Shown: positions 1 to 7,601, counted from the stretch's first letter. The stretch is 8,454 nucleotides of DNA from Spirochaetaceae bacterium UBA1306 (GCA_002307245.1 DBTW01000180.1:1-8454), one strand, 5' to 3'. Numbers and translations are program-made. Notes: generated from the sequence alone by a model not told the origin.

Positions 1-963
1 ATCCCCAACATCTCCGTCTGGTCCCTCTACTCCAAGTTCAACTGGCAGGACCGGATCTACTTCAGCTTCGGCAAGCAGCCCCTCTCCTGGGGCGTCAGCA
101 AGGGCTACTTCCAGCCCGCGGACGACATCTTCGCGGTATCATCGGCCATCGATCCCACCGACACGGGCGCCGAGCGCGAGGGGCCGATATCCCTCAAGAC
201 CACCGTGCCCCTCGGCGTGACCAACAACTTCTACTTCTACGCGGGGCTTCCGACGGATTCGGATGGCTCCACCAAGGTCGAGGTCCAGGACGCCCGCTTC
301 GCCGCCAAGGCGGAGTTCAGTTTCGGCAACACCGAGGCTGCCGTGGGCGCCTATTACGCCTACAACGACCACCCTCGGCTGCTCGTCATGGGGACGACGG
401 GCCTGGGCCAGTGGAACCTCTACGGCGAGGGCGTGCTCAAGTACGGCAGCGAGCGCTATTTCATCGAGGAGGACTCATCGGTCTCGCTCCTCGGCCTAAG
501 CGCCTCGCAGGAATCTGGCAAGTTCTACTTCACCGGCGTGGGCGGCGGATACTATACGGACTCGGACTCAGGGTTTACGGTTGCCCTCGCCTATATGTAC
601 AACGGCGAGGCCCAGAGCGGGATCAGCGCCGCAGAAGCTTTCAAGTATTACACCGTGTATTCCGACCAGATCGACCGGATGGGCTTCGGCGCCCACAACG
701 TCTTCGCCTCGGTCTCGGACAGCAAGGTCCTGCCCGGGGTCTTCGGCGATGAAAGGCTCAGCGCCAGCTTGATCGCGATCGCCGACCTCTCCGACCTATC
801 GGCCATGGTGATGCCGAGCCTGAGCTATAAGTTCTTCGACTACATGAGCCTGAAAGTCGGCGGCACCTTCACCCTCGGCGCGCAGGCCAGCGACTACTAC
901 AGGGTCCTGGGCTCCGACGCCGCCTTAAGCCTGACCCTCACCGTGGGCACGGGCAGCTTCTAG
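1..963 (+). CDS. Outer-membrane beta-barrel protein, 5' end cut by window
   Basis: The frame is open from base 1 to the TAG at 961-963, giving 320 residues; the signal peptide and N-terminus lie outside the window. The sequence alternates polar and hydrophobic or aromatic residues with Gly-, Tyr- and Phe-rich strands and short Asp/Ser/Gly turns, as in transmembrane beta-barrels, and it ends in Gly-Ser-Phe. A C-terminal Phe is the usual outer-membrane assembly (BAM) signal. Near the start, residues 24-44 contain a GKQxxxWG segment followed by PADDIF; a similar Arg/Gln-Trp-Gly then Pro-x-Asp pattern is known from porin-like barrels of the alginate-export and DUF1302 type, so a channel or uptake role is possible. 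No ligand can be named. An intrinsic terminator follows directly, so this is the last gene of its transcript. The barrel call is firm; the specific function is unknown. Confidence 0.75.
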   Translation: MPNISVWSLYSKFNWQDRIYFSFGKQPLSWGVSKGYFQPADDIFAVSSAIDPTDTGAEREGPISLKTTVPLGVTNNFYFYAGLPTDSDGSTKVEVQDARFAAKAEFSFGNTEAAVGAYYAYNDHPRLLVMGTTGLGQWNLYGEGVLKYGSERYFIEEDSSVSLLGLSASQESGKFYFTGVGGGYYTDSDSGFTVALAYMYNGEAQSGISAAEAFKYYTVYSDQIDRMGFGAHNVFASVSDSKVLPGVFGDERLSASLIAIADLSDLSAMVMPSLSYKFFDYMSLKVGGTFTLGAQASDYYRVLGSDAALSLTLTVGTGSF

Positions 964-968
964 CTTCC

Positions 969-997
969 TTGCGGATCGGACGGCCCCGCGCTATGCT
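969..997 (+). promoter_or_regulatory. Possible sigma70-like promoter overlapping the terminator
   Basis: TTGCGG (969-974) is followed after exactly 17 nt by TATGCT (992-997), a 3/6 and 4/6 match to the -35 and -10 consensus. The -10 falls in the terminator loop. Transcription would start near 1004, leaving about 30 nt of leader before the GTG at 1036 with its ribosome site at 1022-1030. Little other space exists for a promoter of the small membrane-protein gene. The match is weak and could be chance. Confidence 0.25.
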
Positions 998-1016
998 GCG
1001 GGGCCGTTCTTCTTTT
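980..1016 (+). terminator. Intrinsic terminator after the barrel gene
   Basis: A perfect 10-bp GC-rich stem pairs 980-989 (ACGGCCCCGC) with 998-1007 (GCGGGGCCGT) around an 8-nt loop. Two further pairs extend it (G978-C1009, G979-U1008). A T-rich run, TTCTTCTTTT, covers 1007-1016. It starts 16 nt after the barrel stop codon and is a textbook Rho-independent terminator for + strand transcription. Confidence 0.9.
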
Positions 1017-1035
1017 ATCCGAAAGGGGGAATTCC

Positions 1036-1509
1036 GTGACCGAGCTGGAAGTATTCGCCAAGAGCCTCGAAGTCTCGCGCTGGACCCTCGTCGTCTCCCT
1101 CGTCATGTCCACAGCCTCCATCGTGTTCGCGAGCCTGGAGATGGCTTTCCAAAGGAGCCATAACGTCAGGAGCCTGCGCCCCCTCTGCGAGGCGAGGCTC
1201 GTCGAGGAGGAGGCCTCCCTGGCGATAAGCATCCGCAACGTCGGCCTCGGCCCCCTCATCGTCGTGGGGCTCGCCCTCTCGAGCAAGGCCGGAGCTAAGC
1301 CCGTGGAACTGCGGGAAGCCTTCGTGCTCCCTCCCTTGGAGAGCCGTCTGATACTCTCGATCCCCGCCTCGGAACGGGATACGCTGAGGGAAGCCAGGCT
1401 CAGGATATGCTATCGCGATATCTACGATAAAAAGCACGAGAAGCTCATCCCGCTCGACGACGACCTAATGCCGGCGTTAGGCCTTCGGCAAGCGCGCCCC
1501 CAAGCCTAA
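1036..1509 (+). CDS. Small single-pass membrane protein, unknown function
   Basis: This encodes 157 residues starting at GTG 1036, chosen because a strong ribosome site (AAAGGGGGA, 1022-1030) lies 5 nt upstream. After a short amphipathic N-terminus, residues 16-38 form one hydrophobic helix, followed by Gln-Arg-Ser-His and a soluble domain of about 110 residues. That domain has a predicted small beta-fold: a strand leading to NVGLGP (68-73), an acidic/hydrophobic middle, and YRDIYDKK (126-133) near the end. Small membrane-anchored proteins with an Asn-x-Gly-x-Gly-Pro turn and a Tyr-x-Asp-Ile-Tyr strand are common in bacteria and usually labelled hypothetical. I do not recognise a characterised family. 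The anchor near the N-terminus suggests an inner-membrane protein; topology is not settled by sequence alone. The gene is isolated between a terminator upstream and a palindrome at its stop codon. Confidence 0.7.
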   Translation: MTELEVFAKSLEVSRWTLVVSLVMSTASIVFASLEMAFQRSHNVRSLRPLCEARLVEEEASLAISIRNVGLGPLIVVGLALSSKAGAKPVELREAFVLPPLESRLILSIPASERDTLREARLRICYRDIYDKKHEKLIPLDDDLMPALGLRQARPQA

Positions 1510-1551
1510 CAGGCTGTTGAAATACTCGAAGCATTTCAACAAGCTGCTAGG
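1505..1551. repeat. 47-nt imperfect palindrome at the stop codon (terminator-like or dispersed element)
   Basis: Positions 1505-1523 pair with 1533-1551 at 16 of 19 positions around the 9-nt loop ACTCGAAGC. The core TGTTGAAAT (1515-1523) and ATTTCAACA (1533-1541) is perfect, and outer CCTA/TAGG ends close the structure. It includes the stop codon of the preceding gene. No T-run follows on the + strand, so it is not a standard terminator. The core resembles GGCTGTTGAAA-type hairpins that I recall as frequent between genes in several deltaproteobacterial and spirochaete genomes; that resemblance is from memory. It could end transcription, protect a 3' end or be a dispersed repeat. Confidence 0.6.
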
Positions 1552-1581
1552 CTGCAACCGAGAGCGGAGCCCGGCGCTCTA

Positions 1582-2328
1582 ATGTGCATGGGCATCAACA
1601 TTCCGTTCGCGATCATGAAGCTGTATTCGGGCATATGGATGCGCGCCAAGGCGCGAGTCGTGGTGAAGGGCCTCGACGACCTCAAGCCCCGGGAGAAGGG
1701 CGAGAGGCGCGTCTACCTCATCATCAACCACTCGACCTCCTTCGACCTGGTCGCCCTCATGCACGTTTCCAAGGATCCCTTCGCGGTTCTGATGGACGAG
1801 GCGGCCTTCGGCTTCCCCATTATTCGGCACATCCTAAAAGGAGCCGGCTTCATCGCCCTCCACGAGGCCGACTCCAAGGCCTCGGTGGAGTCCTGCATAG
1901 CCGCCGTCGAGGCCGGGCGGCCCCTGCTCATCTCCCTGCACGACGGGAGCTCGGCCCTTGGCAAATGGGGCAGGCCGCGCACGGGGGGGATCCGCATCGC
2001 GCACGAGACTGGCGCGAAGATCTATCCCGTCTTCCTGAAGGTCGAGAACGAGAGGATCCGCCGCCTCACCTTCAAGGCCATGGACGGCACGGAGCATTCC
2101 TACACGACTTTCAAGGACAGCTTCTACTTCATCGAATTTCTGAAGCCCCTGGAGCTTTCCAGGCTGCCGCCCGAGCCTTCGCGCGAGGACTTCTCCTTGA
2201 TCGCGAAGTCCTTGGACGAGAAGGCGAATTCGATCGAGGCCCGTTACGAGCGTTATCTCGAGGAGAATCGGGAGCGCTTCGCCCCCCTCAAGCGCAGGGG
2301 CGGCTCGAGGATGAGGATCGCCTGGTAG
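1582..2328 (+). CDS. LPLAT/PlsC-fold acyltransferase with altered acceptor-site motifs
   Basis: This encodes 248 residues of the lysophospholipid acyltransferase (PlsC, AGPAT) fold, membrane-associated enzymes that move an acyl group from acyl-CoA or acyl-ACP to an alcohol. Block I, the catalytic HX4D, is intact as NHSTSFD (H50, D55). The overall order of the fold is kept: GAGFIALHEAD (87-97) at block II, LHDGSSALGKWG (119-130) at block III, and AKIYPVFLK at block IV. Block II lacks its usual Arg, and block III reads His-Asp-Gly-Ser-Ser instead of the typical Pro-Glu-Gly-Thr-Arg. Those are the residues linked to binding the glycerol-3-phosphate moiety, so the acceptor may not be lysophosphatidic acid. 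The start at 1582 has only a GGAG (1566-1569) 12 nt away; ATG 1588 is an alternative. The SDR gene follows after 57 nt on the same strand without a visible terminator, so the two are probably co-transcribed. Confidence 0.85.
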   Translation: MCMGINIPFAIMKLYSGIWMRAKARVVVKGLDDLKPREKGERRVYLIINHSTSFDLVALMHVSKDPFAVLMDEAAFGFPIIRHILKGAGFIALHEADSKASVESCIAAVEAGRPLLISLHDGSSALGKWGRPRTGGIRIAHETGAKIYPVFLKVENERIRRLTFKAMDGTEHSYTTFKDSFYFIEFLKPLELSRLPPEPSREDFSLIAKSLDEKANSIEARYERYLEENRERFAPLKRRGGSRMRIAW

Positions 2329-2374
2329 AAGGCCCGATGGACATAGGCCGCCTAGCTCCTTAATATGCCCTTCC

Positions 2375-2380
2375 GGAGGT
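2375..2380 (+). promoter_or_regulatory. Ribosome binding site that sets the start of the first SDR
   Basis: GGAGGT lies 5 nt before GTG 2386. An in-frame ATG at 2365 lies upstream of this site and has no Shine-Dalgarno of its own. Starting at 2386 also places the nucleotide-binding motif at residues 6-13, the normal position in this family. Confidence 0.8.
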
Positions 2381-2385
2381 GGAGG

Positions 2386-3387
2386 GTGAAAATTCTGGTT
2401 ACGGGCGCCACGGGCTTCGTCGGGCGCCGCCTCGTATCGCGCTTGCTCGAGACCAGGCCGCAGGACGAGATCGCGGCCTTCCTCATGCCGGCCGAAGCCG
2501 TGCCTGAGTCCTTCGCGGGCAAGGTGGAGCTGCTCCGAGGAGACTTACGGGAGCCTGAGACCGTCCGGGCGGCCGTGCGCGGCCGGGACCTCGTCTTCCA
2601 CGTCGCCGGCTATATCTCGTATTGGGTCCTCGACGAGGACGTCATGGCCGCGGTCAACGTCGGCGGCGTCCGCGCCGTCGTCGACGCCTGCGTAGAATTC
2701 AAGGTCGGGCGCCTCGTGCATATATCCTCGGTGGGCGCCATCGGCTTCCACAAGGACGGCTCCCTCGCGGACGAAGACACGCCCTTCAACTGGCCGGAGA
2801 GCTTCGGCTACATGACCACCAAGCGCGACGGCCAGAGGATCGTGATGGATGCGGTGAAAGACCGGGGCCTCGACGCCGTCGTCGTGAACCCGGCATCGGT
2901 CATGGGCCCCGGGGATCCCCTGCCCCGCTCGCCCCACAACCAGGTCTACGGGAACGTGTACGGCAAGCCCTTCTTCTTCGGCACCTTCGCGGGCGGCCTC
3001 GCCATCGTCGACGTGCGCGACCTCGTCGAGACGATCCTCGCCGCGGCGGAGAAGGGCAAGAGCGGGGAGGCCTACCTCTCGGTCGGGGCCGACGTGCCCT
3101 ACGCCCAGGTCCTCCAGCTGATAGCGCTCAACGCGGGGAAGAAGTTCATCCCCTTCCGCGTCCCGCCCTTCGTCCTCGTCGCCGCGGGCTGGAGCGCCGA
3201 GCTGATCTCTCGCTTCACGCGCAAGCGGCCCCTCATCACGCTCTCCTACGGCCGCCTCTCGGGCTGGTCGGCCTACTACCGGAACGCGAAGAGCCGGGAG
3301 CAGCTCGGCGTCGCCTACCGCCGCCTCGAGGAGACCATAGCCGACGGCTGCAAGTACTACGAGGAGCATTTCCTCGAGCAGGGCTAG
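2386..3387 (+). CDS. Extended SDR: NAD(P)-dependent epimerase/dehydratase or 3-beta-HSD/DFR-like reductase (first)
   Basis: This encodes 333 residues of a cytoplasmic NAD(P)-binding extended short-chain dehydrogenase. An N-terminal Rossmann fold carries TGATGFVG (6-13), an acidic RGDLRE segment follows, and HISS (112-115) with YMTTK (Y142, K146) forms the Ser-Tyr-Lys catalytic set. NPASVMGPGD comes next, the loop that orders the substrate pocket. The C-terminal substrate domain ends in a helix with NAKSREQLGV, matching the 'A-K-x-LLG' close of dihydroflavonol-reductase, 3-beta-HSD and HpnA-like proteins. The substrate cannot be read from sequence; a sugar nucleotide, sterol/hopanoid-type or beta-hydroxyacyl ketone is possible. 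GTG 2386 is preferred over ATG 2365 on ribosome-site grounds. It follows the acyltransferase on the same strand, and its stop lies 8 bp from the stop of the oppositely oriented second SDR. Confidence 0.85.
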   Translation: MKILVTGATGFVGRRLVSRLLETRPQDEIAAFLMPAEAVPESFAGKVELLRGDLREPETVRAAVRGRDLVFHVAGYISYWVLDEDVMAAVNVGGVRAVVDACVEFKVGRLVHISSVGAIGFHKDGSLADEDTPFNWPESFGYMTTKRDGQRIVMDAVKDRGLDAVVVNPASVMGPGDPLPRSPHNQVYGNVYGKPFFFGTFAGGLAIVDVRDLVETILAAAEKGKSGEAYLSVGADVPYAQVLQLIALNAGKKFIPFRVPPFVLVAAGWSAELISRFTRKRPLITLSYGRLSGWSAYYRNAKSREQLGVAYRRLEETIADGCKYYEEHFLEQG

Positions 3388-3395
3388 GGGAGAGA

Positions 3396-4391
3396 CTAGA
3401 TCCAACCCCGCTCGGCGTACCAGCGCCCCGTCTCGGCCACGGCCTCGGCCGTGCTCGCCACCGGCTCGAAGCCGAGGAGGCGCTTGGCCTTGGCGGTGGA
3501 GACCACCCAGCGGTGCTGGCGGATCTCGCGGATCTTATGCCGGTCGAGGAGGGGGGGCCTCCGCATGAAGGGCTTGGCCAGCTCGGAGCAGCCGGCCACG
3601 ACCGCCACCACGGGCTCCGGCACGCGTACGCGGAGGGTCCGCTTGCCCAGCGAGGACTCGATCATGGACGAGAAGTCGTCCCAGTCGTACTCGCCGTCGT
3701 CGGCGATGAAGAAGGCCTGGCCGTAGGCCGCGGGTTTGCCGATGCAGGAGACGATGGCCGAGGCTAGGGTCTTCACGTAGAGCAGGGACATGACGTTGCG
3801 TCGGCCGACGATGATCCGCAGGCCGCGGCTCACGAGCTTGAAGTACTGGAGGAAGTCCCGGTCGCGGGGGCCGTAGACGCCGGGGGCCCTGATGAAGGTG
3901 CAGTGGAAGCTGCCCGCCTCGATGTAGGGGCGCAAGGCTGCCTCGAGGGCCACCTTGCTGCGGCCGTAGGGCGTGAGCGGCCTCTGCTCGTCGTCCTCGT
4001 CAGCGCAGCAGCCCTCGGCGCAGGGACCCGAGGCGGCCAAGGAGCTCATCGACACGATCTGCCGCGGGCCGTCGGGGAGGGCCAAGGCGGCCTCGACCAA
4101 GTTGACGGCCCCGCCCGCGTTGACTGCCAGGAAGCCCTCCTCGGTCTTGGACCGGGTCAGGCCGGCTATGTTGACGATGGCTCCGCAGCCCTCGAGAAAG
4201 GGCCCCAGGCTCGAGCGCTCGGTGACGCTGCCCTCGAAGAAGCGCGGCGCACCGCCCTCGCCAAGGCCCTCGAGCCATCGAGGCCCCTCGCTCGGCATCA
4301 CCAGGCAATTCACCTCGTAGCCCCGCTGGGCGAGGAGCTCCACGACGTGGCTCCCGACGAAGCCAGTACCCCCGGTTACCGCTACCCTCAT
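3396..4391 (-). CDS. Extended SDR: NAD(P)-dependent epimerase/dehydratase-like (second, minus strand)
   Basis: This encodes 331 residues. TGGTGFVG (6-13) binds the nucleotide, SMSS (114-117) and YGRSK (Y142, K146) supply the catalytic Ser-Tyr-Lys, and RAPGVYGPRD is the family's conserved post-catalytic loop. The C-terminus carries the AKAKRLLGFEP signature, as in the third SDR, followed by a WYAERGWI end typical of dihydroflavonol-reductase/UDP-sugar epimerase relatives. A Cys-rich, acidic insertion sits between the Ser and Tyr motifs (GPCAEGCC then ADEDDEQ); three Cys in five residues is unusual, though nothing shows metal binding. The start is set at 4391: GGGAGG at 4396-4401 lies 4 nt upstream, whereas the in-frame ATG at 4424 overlaps the predicted -10. 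It is the only minus-strand gene in the window, convergent with the first SDR and divergent from the CPBP gene. Substrate unknown. Confidence 0.85.
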   Translation of the reverse strand: MRVAVTGGTGFVGSHVVELLAQRGYEVNCLVMPSEGPRWLEGLGEGGAPRFFEGSVTERSSLGPFLEGCGAIVNIAGLTRSKTEEGFLAVNAGGAVNLVEAALALPDGPRQIVSMSSLAASGPCAEGCCADEDDEQRPLTPYGRSKVALEAALRPYIEAGSFHCTFIRAPGVYGPRDRDFLQYFKLVSRGLRIIVGRRNVMSLLYVKTLASAIVSCIGKPAAYGQAFFIADDGEYDWDDFSSMIESSLGKRTLRVRVPEPVVAVVAGCSELAKPFMRRPPLLDRHKIREIRQHRWVVSTAKAKRLLGFEPVASTAEAVAETGRWYAERGWI

Positions 4392-4395
4392 GATG

Positions 4396-4401
4396 CCTCC
4401 C
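4396..4401 (-). promoter_or_regulatory. Ribosome binding site that sets the start of the second SDR
   Basis: Read on the minus strand, GGGAGG lies 4 nt before the ATG at 4391-4389. This supports starting at 4391 rather than at the in-frame ATG at 4424, which would add 11 residues ahead of the nucleotide-binding motif. Confidence 0.75.
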
Positions 4402-4422
4402 GTTCCCTCGATGCAGGGCCAC

Positions 4423-4452
4423 ATGATACTATCCGCAGGACGCCCGCGGCAA
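4423..4452 (-). promoter_or_regulatory. Putative sigma70-like promoter of the second SDR
   Basis: On the minus strand TTGCCG (4452-4447) and TATCAT (4428-4423) are separated by 18 nt, giving about 4/6 and 4/6 matches. Transcription would begin near 4416, about 25 nt before the start codon at 4391. The same 107-bp divergent region must hold the promoter of the CPBP gene, for which I see no convincing boxes. Two CCGCGGC/GCCGCGG sites (4444-4450 and 4472-4478) flank the -35 side. Confidence 0.35.
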
Positions 4453-4498
4453 CGCGCCTAACCGGAATCGAGCCGCGGAAAAGCCTAAGGAGCGGAGA

Positions 4499-5269
4499 AT
4501 GTTCCCGCGCATCAAGCCATGGATCAAGCCGGCCGCCTATATCGCCCTGGCCTCCTTTTCCTGCCTCCTCTACTCGGCCTTCAGCCCGCCGCTCCTGACG
4601 CCGGAGGCGGCTTCCCGCATCCCCCTCATCGGCTCCCTGCCCGGCGACCTGCCGGGCTACTGGGCCCGCTTCTGCCTCTCCTTCCTCCTTCTCGGCCTGG
4701 CCCCCGCCATCCTGGCCCTCGCCTTCCGCGAGAAGCCGGCCGAGCTCGGGATCAATTTCCGCGCGCCCATCCTCCGCAAGCCCTGGTTCTGGCTGCTCCT
4801 GCCGGCCGCGGCCGCCGTCGGCGCCATCGGGGCGGCCTCTCCCGATCTCGGCTCCTTCTATCCCTACTCGCGCGACCTCATCGGCAAGGTCAGGGAGCAG
4901 GGCCTCGCGCCCTTCCTCGGGCACTTCGCCGCCTATTTCTCGCTGTATTACGCGCCCTGGGAATTCTTCTTCCGCGGCTTCCTGCTCTTCCCCTTCCTCA
5001 TCGCGGCCGAGAGGGCGCTTGGCGATGGCGCCGACCCGCAGGCGCGGGCCATGGTCCTCGGCGCGATGACCCTCATGCAGACCATCCCCTCCACCATGCT
5101 GCACTTCGGCCATCCCCTCTCCGAGCTCGCCAGCGCCGTCGTCGCCGGCCTCGCCTTCGGCCTCCTCGCCTGGAAGACCCGCTCGATCCTGCCCGGCCTG
5201 CTCCTGCATGCCTCCGTCGGCCTCGGGACCGACCTCTTCATCGTGCTGAAAGGATCGGGGGCGGTATGA
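4499..5269 (+). CDS. CPBP-family (CAAX protease/bacteriocin-processing-like) polytopic membrane protein
   Basis: This encodes 256 residues. Several hydrophobic helices (roughly 10-30, 55-78, 95-115, 138-175 and 212-235) indicate an inner-membrane protein. The signature is WEFFFRG (W154, E155, R159), followed by MLHFGHPLSE (H202, E209) and LLLHAS (H237). This is the layout of the ABI/CPBP family related to the Rce1 glutamate protease. The canonical first motif is EExxxR; here the first Glu is Trp and only the second is kept, and no Asn or Asp lies four residues after H237. Proteolytic activity is therefore uncertain, and a non-proteolytic membrane role is possible. ATG 4499 has TAAGGAG (4486-4492) 6 nt upstream. 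The stop overlaps the next start (ATGA, 5266-5269), so this gene and the third SDR are almost certainly translationally coupled. Confidence 0.8.
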   Translation: MFPRIKPWIKPAAYIALASFSCLLYSAFSPPLLTPEAASRIPLIGSLPGDLPGYWARFCLSFLLLGLAPAILALAFREKPAELGINFRAPILRKPWFWLLLPAAAAVGAIGAASPDLGSFYPYSRDLIGKVREQGLAPFLGHFAAYFSLYYAPWEFFFRGFLLFPFLIAAERALGDGADPQARAMVLGAMTLMQTIPSTMLHFGHPLSELASAVVAGLAFGLLAWKTRSILPGLLLHASVGLGTDLFIVLKGSGAV

Positions 5270-6300
5270 CGAAGGCGCGCAAGGTACTCGTCACCGGGGC
5301 CTCGGGCTTCATCGGCTCGCATCTCTGCGAGGCCCTCGCCGCGCGCGGTGACTCGGTCCGCGCCCTCTACCGGCGCAAGGAGGCCCCGCCCGAGCTGCGC
5401 GCCGCCGCCCTGGCCCAGCCCGGCCTCGTCGAACTCTTCAACGCCGACTTGAGCGACCCGGCCCGCGCGGCCGAGGCGGTGGCCGGCGTCGACGCCGTCG
5501 TCCACGCGGCGGCTCTCGCCTCCGACTGGGGCCCGCTCGAGCTCTTCGTCAAGGCCAATTTCGACGCCACGACGACGCTCCTCGAGGCCGCCCGCGAGGC
5601 CGGCGCCACGGCCTTCGTCTACTTCAGCTCGGCCGTCGTGCACGGCTTCGGCAGCCACGTCGACACGACTGAAGCCGGCCCCTACTACCCGATCAAGTAC
5701 CCCTACCAGGTCACGAAGCGGATGACCGAGGAATACGTCCTCGCCCAGGACGGCGACGGCTTCCGCGCCACGGCCATCAGGCCCTGCAACGTCTACGGCC
5801 CGGGCGACCGCACCAGCACCTACGCGATGTACGACGCCATCATGGGCGGCGTCTTCGGCTATATCGGCTCGGGCTCGGCCCTGACCTGCCCCATCTATAT
5901 CGACGACCTCTGCGCCGGGGCCCTCGCCGCCCTCGACAGCCCTGCCTCGGCAGGCGAGGCCATACTCCTCAGCGACGGGATGAAGGTGCGCTGGAAGGAC
6001 TACGCGCAGGTCATGTTCGACGCCGTCGGCTCGCGGAAAAGGCCGGCGCGGGTCCCGAAGAGCCTGGCCTTCGCGGCCGCCGGAATCATGACCGCGGCCG
6101 CCAAGGCGGTCCGCAGCCCCAAGGCCCCGCCCCTCACCATGTACCGCGTCGAGCAGGGCTCGTCCGATTACCACTTCTCCTGCGCCAAGGCGCGGGAGCT
6201 CCTCGGCTTCGTACCCAAGGTCTTCTTCGAGGAGGGCCTCGCCCTCACGGCCAGGGCCTACCTCGAGGAGAGGGAGCGGCAGAGGGCGTCCCGGGCCTGA
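5266..6300 (+). CDS. Extended SDR: 3-beta-HSD-like NAD(P)-dependent oxidoreductase/epimerase (third)
   Basis: This encodes 344 residues. TGASGFIG (10-17) forms the nucleotide loop, NADLSD follows the second Rossmann half, YFSS (119-122) and YQVTK (Y147, K151) give the catalytic Ser-Tyr-Lys, and RPCNVYGPGDRTS is the substrate-side loop. PIYIDDLC and the C-terminal CAKARELLGFVPKVFFEEGL match 3-beta-hydroxysteroid-dehydrogenase/isomerase-like bacterial proteins, the broad group that includes OleD and sterol-4-carboxylate dehydrogenases as well as sugar epimerases; specificity is not decidable here. The start overlaps the CPBP stop by 4 nt (ATGA), with AAAGGA (5249-5254) upstream. The same frame stays open far upstream inside the CPBP gene, but that stretch lacks family motifs and is Arg/Pro-rich, as expected of a shadow frame. 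Along their length the three SDRs in the window look only distantly alike, so a recent duplication is unlikely. Confidence 0.85.
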   Translation: MTKARKVLVTGASGFIGSHLCEALAARGDSVRALYRRKEAPPELRAAALAQPGLVELFNADLSDPARAAEAVAGVDAVVHAAALASDWGPLELFVKANFDATTTLLEAAREAGATAFVYFSSAVVHGFGSHVDTTEAGPYYPIKYPYQVTKRMTEEYVLAQDGDGFRATAIRPCNVYGPGDRTSTYAMYDAIMGGVFGYIGSGSALTCPIYIDDLCAGALAALDSPASAGEAILLSDGMKVRWKDYAQVMFDAVGSRKRPARVPKSLAFAAAGIMTAAAKAVRSPKAPPLTMYRVEQGSSDYHFSCAKARELLGFVPKVFFEEGLALTARAYLEERERQRASRA

Positions 6301-6306
6301 GGGCCG

Positions 6307-6335
6307 TTGAAAGAGGCGGCGCCTCGGATTACATT
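6307..6335 (+). promoter_or_regulatory. Predicted sigma70-like promoter of the fprA-xdhC pair
   Basis: TTGAAA (6307-6312) and TACATT (6330-6335) are separated by the ideal 17 nt, matching consensus at 5/6 and 4/6. The AT-rich -10 stands out in this GC-rich region. Transcription would start near 6342, about 42 nt before the ATG at 6384. The upstream gene ends at 6300, so the boxes lie fully in the short intergenic gap. Confidence 0.6.
6313..6325. promoter_or_regulatory. Palindrome in the promoter spacer, candidate operator
   Basis: GAGGCG-G-CGCCTC is a perfect 13-bp odd palindrome that begins directly after the -35 box and lies wholly between -35 and -10. A bound dimeric repressor or spacer-twisting activator would fit this position. 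GC-rich DNA yields such palindromes by chance, so this is tentative. Confidence 0.3.
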
Positions 6336-6339
6336 TACC

Positions 6340-6362
6340 CGGTCGGCGAGCGCGCCGAGCCG
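6340..6362 (+). promoter_or_regulatory. Hairpin at the expected 5' end of the fprA transcript
   Basis: CGGTCGGCG (6340-6348) pairs with CGCCGAGCCG (6353-6362) in nine base pairs with one bulged G (6359) and the tetraloop AGCG. It spans the predicted transcription start and ends 5 nt before the ribosome site AGGAGGA (6368-6374). It may act as a DNA operator, a 5' stabilising stem or a translation modulator. Confidence 0.4.
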
Positions 6363-6383
6363 TTACCAGGAGGACTAGCAAGC

Positions 6384-7601
6384 ATGAAAGCCCACAAGAT
6401 AAACGATAGCATCTACGCCCTGCACGCCGACGTGCGCACCGAGGATCTGTTCGAGGGGATCTGGCCGATACCGGACGGCGTCTCCCTCAACTCCTACCTC
6501 GTGAAGGGCGACAAGGTGGCCCTCATCGACCTGGTGCGAGACTGGGGCGGGGCGCCGGCCGCCCTCGAGGCCGGGCTCTCCCAGGCGGGAGTCAAGCTGG
6601 CCGACGTCGACTACCTCGTCCTCAACCACCTCGAACCCGACCACACGGGTTGGCTCGCCGACTACAGGCGACTCAACCCCAAGGTCAAGATCCTCGCGAC
6701 CGCGAAGGGCGTGGCCCTGGTCAAGAGCTTCTACAAGGTCGAGGACGGCCTCCAGGCGGTCAAGGACGGCGACGAGCTCGACCTCGGCAAGGGCATGGTC
6801 CTCAAATTCATCGAGGCGCCTAACGTGCATTGGCCCGAGACCATGGTCACCTTCGAGCCCTCCTCGGGGACGCTCTTCTCCTGCGACGCCTTCGGCAGCT
6901 TCGGCATGCTGGGCGACCGCGTCTTCGACGACGAGTTCTCCTCCCTCGAGCACGAGCGCTTCGAGTCCGAAGCCTTGCGCTACTACGCCAATATCGTCTC
7001 CAGCTTCGGCGCCTTCGTTAAGAAGGCCATCGACAAGGTCTCGGGCCTCGGCATCAAGGTCGTCGCGCCGAGCCACGGCATGGTCTGGCGCCGCGAGCCG
7101 ATGAAGATCGTCCAGCGCTACGCGAAATACGCCTCCTACCTCGACGGCGGCCGCGAGAAGGAAGTCTGCGTAATCTGGGGCTCGATGTACGGCAATACCG
7201 AGATTGGCCTCAAAGCCGTCCTCGAGGGCATCGAGTCCGAGGGAGTGCCGTTCAGCATGCATCGCGTGCCCAACGAGGACCTCTCCTACATACTCGCCGA
7301 CGCCTACAAGAGCGAGGGCATCCTCGTCGCCATGCCCACCTACGAGTACAAGATGTTCCCGCCCATGGCCTACGCCCTCGATATCCTGGCGCGCAAGCAC
7401 GTCAAGGGCCGCTCGGCCCTGCGCATCGGCTCCTGGGGCTGGGTGGGCGGCGCGGAAAAGGAGTACGAGGAGGCGCTTCAGGGCCTCAAATGGGACCCCC
7501 TTCCGAGCGTCGAGTGGGCCGGCGTCCCCGACGACGCGGTTCTCGCCCGACTCCGCTCGAGCGGCGCCGAGCTCGCGCGCAAGGTGAAGGCCGCGAAGTG
7601 A
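6384..7601 (+). CDS. fprA: A-type flavodiiron protein (O2/NO reductase)
   Basis: This encodes 405 residues, the usual length of a class A flavodiiron protein. These soluble enzymes reduce O2 to water and/or NO to N2O, taking electrons from rubredoxin or a similar donor, and protect anaerobes. The N-terminal metallo-beta-lactamase-like domain has a full diiron ligand set: H82, E84, D86 in NHLEPDHTG, H149 in NVHWPET, D168 in SCDAFGS and H231 in PSHGMVW. The C-terminal flavodoxin domain starts near 258, with the FMN phosphate loop SMYGNT (267-272), MPTYEY and a GSWGWVGG loop. No rubredoxin or flavin-reductase domain is fused, so an external partner is needed and none is in the window. ATG 6384 has AGGAGGA (6368-6374) 9 nt upstream. 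It has its own promoter region and overlaps xdhC by 4 nt. O2 versus NO preference cannot be read from sequence. Confidence 0.95.
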   Translation: MKAHKINDSIYALHADVRTEDLFEGIWPIPDGVSLNSYLVKGDKVALIDLVRDWGGAPAALEAGLSQAGVKLADVDYLVLNHLEPDHTGWLADYRRLNPKVKILATAKGVALVKSFYKVEDGLQAVKDGDELDLGKGMVLKFIEAPNVHWPETMVTFEPSSGTLFSCDAFGSFGMLGDRVFDDEFSSLEHERFESEALRYYANIVSSFGAFVKKAIDKVSGLGIKVVAPSHGMVWRREPMKIVQRYAKYASYLDGGREKEVCVIWGSMYGNTEIGLKAVLEGIESEGVPFSMHRVPNEDLSYILADAYKSEGILVAMPTYEYKMFPPMAYALDILARKHVKGRSALRIGSWGWVGGAEKEYEEALQGLKWDPLPSVEWAGVPDDAVLARLRSSGAELARKVKAAK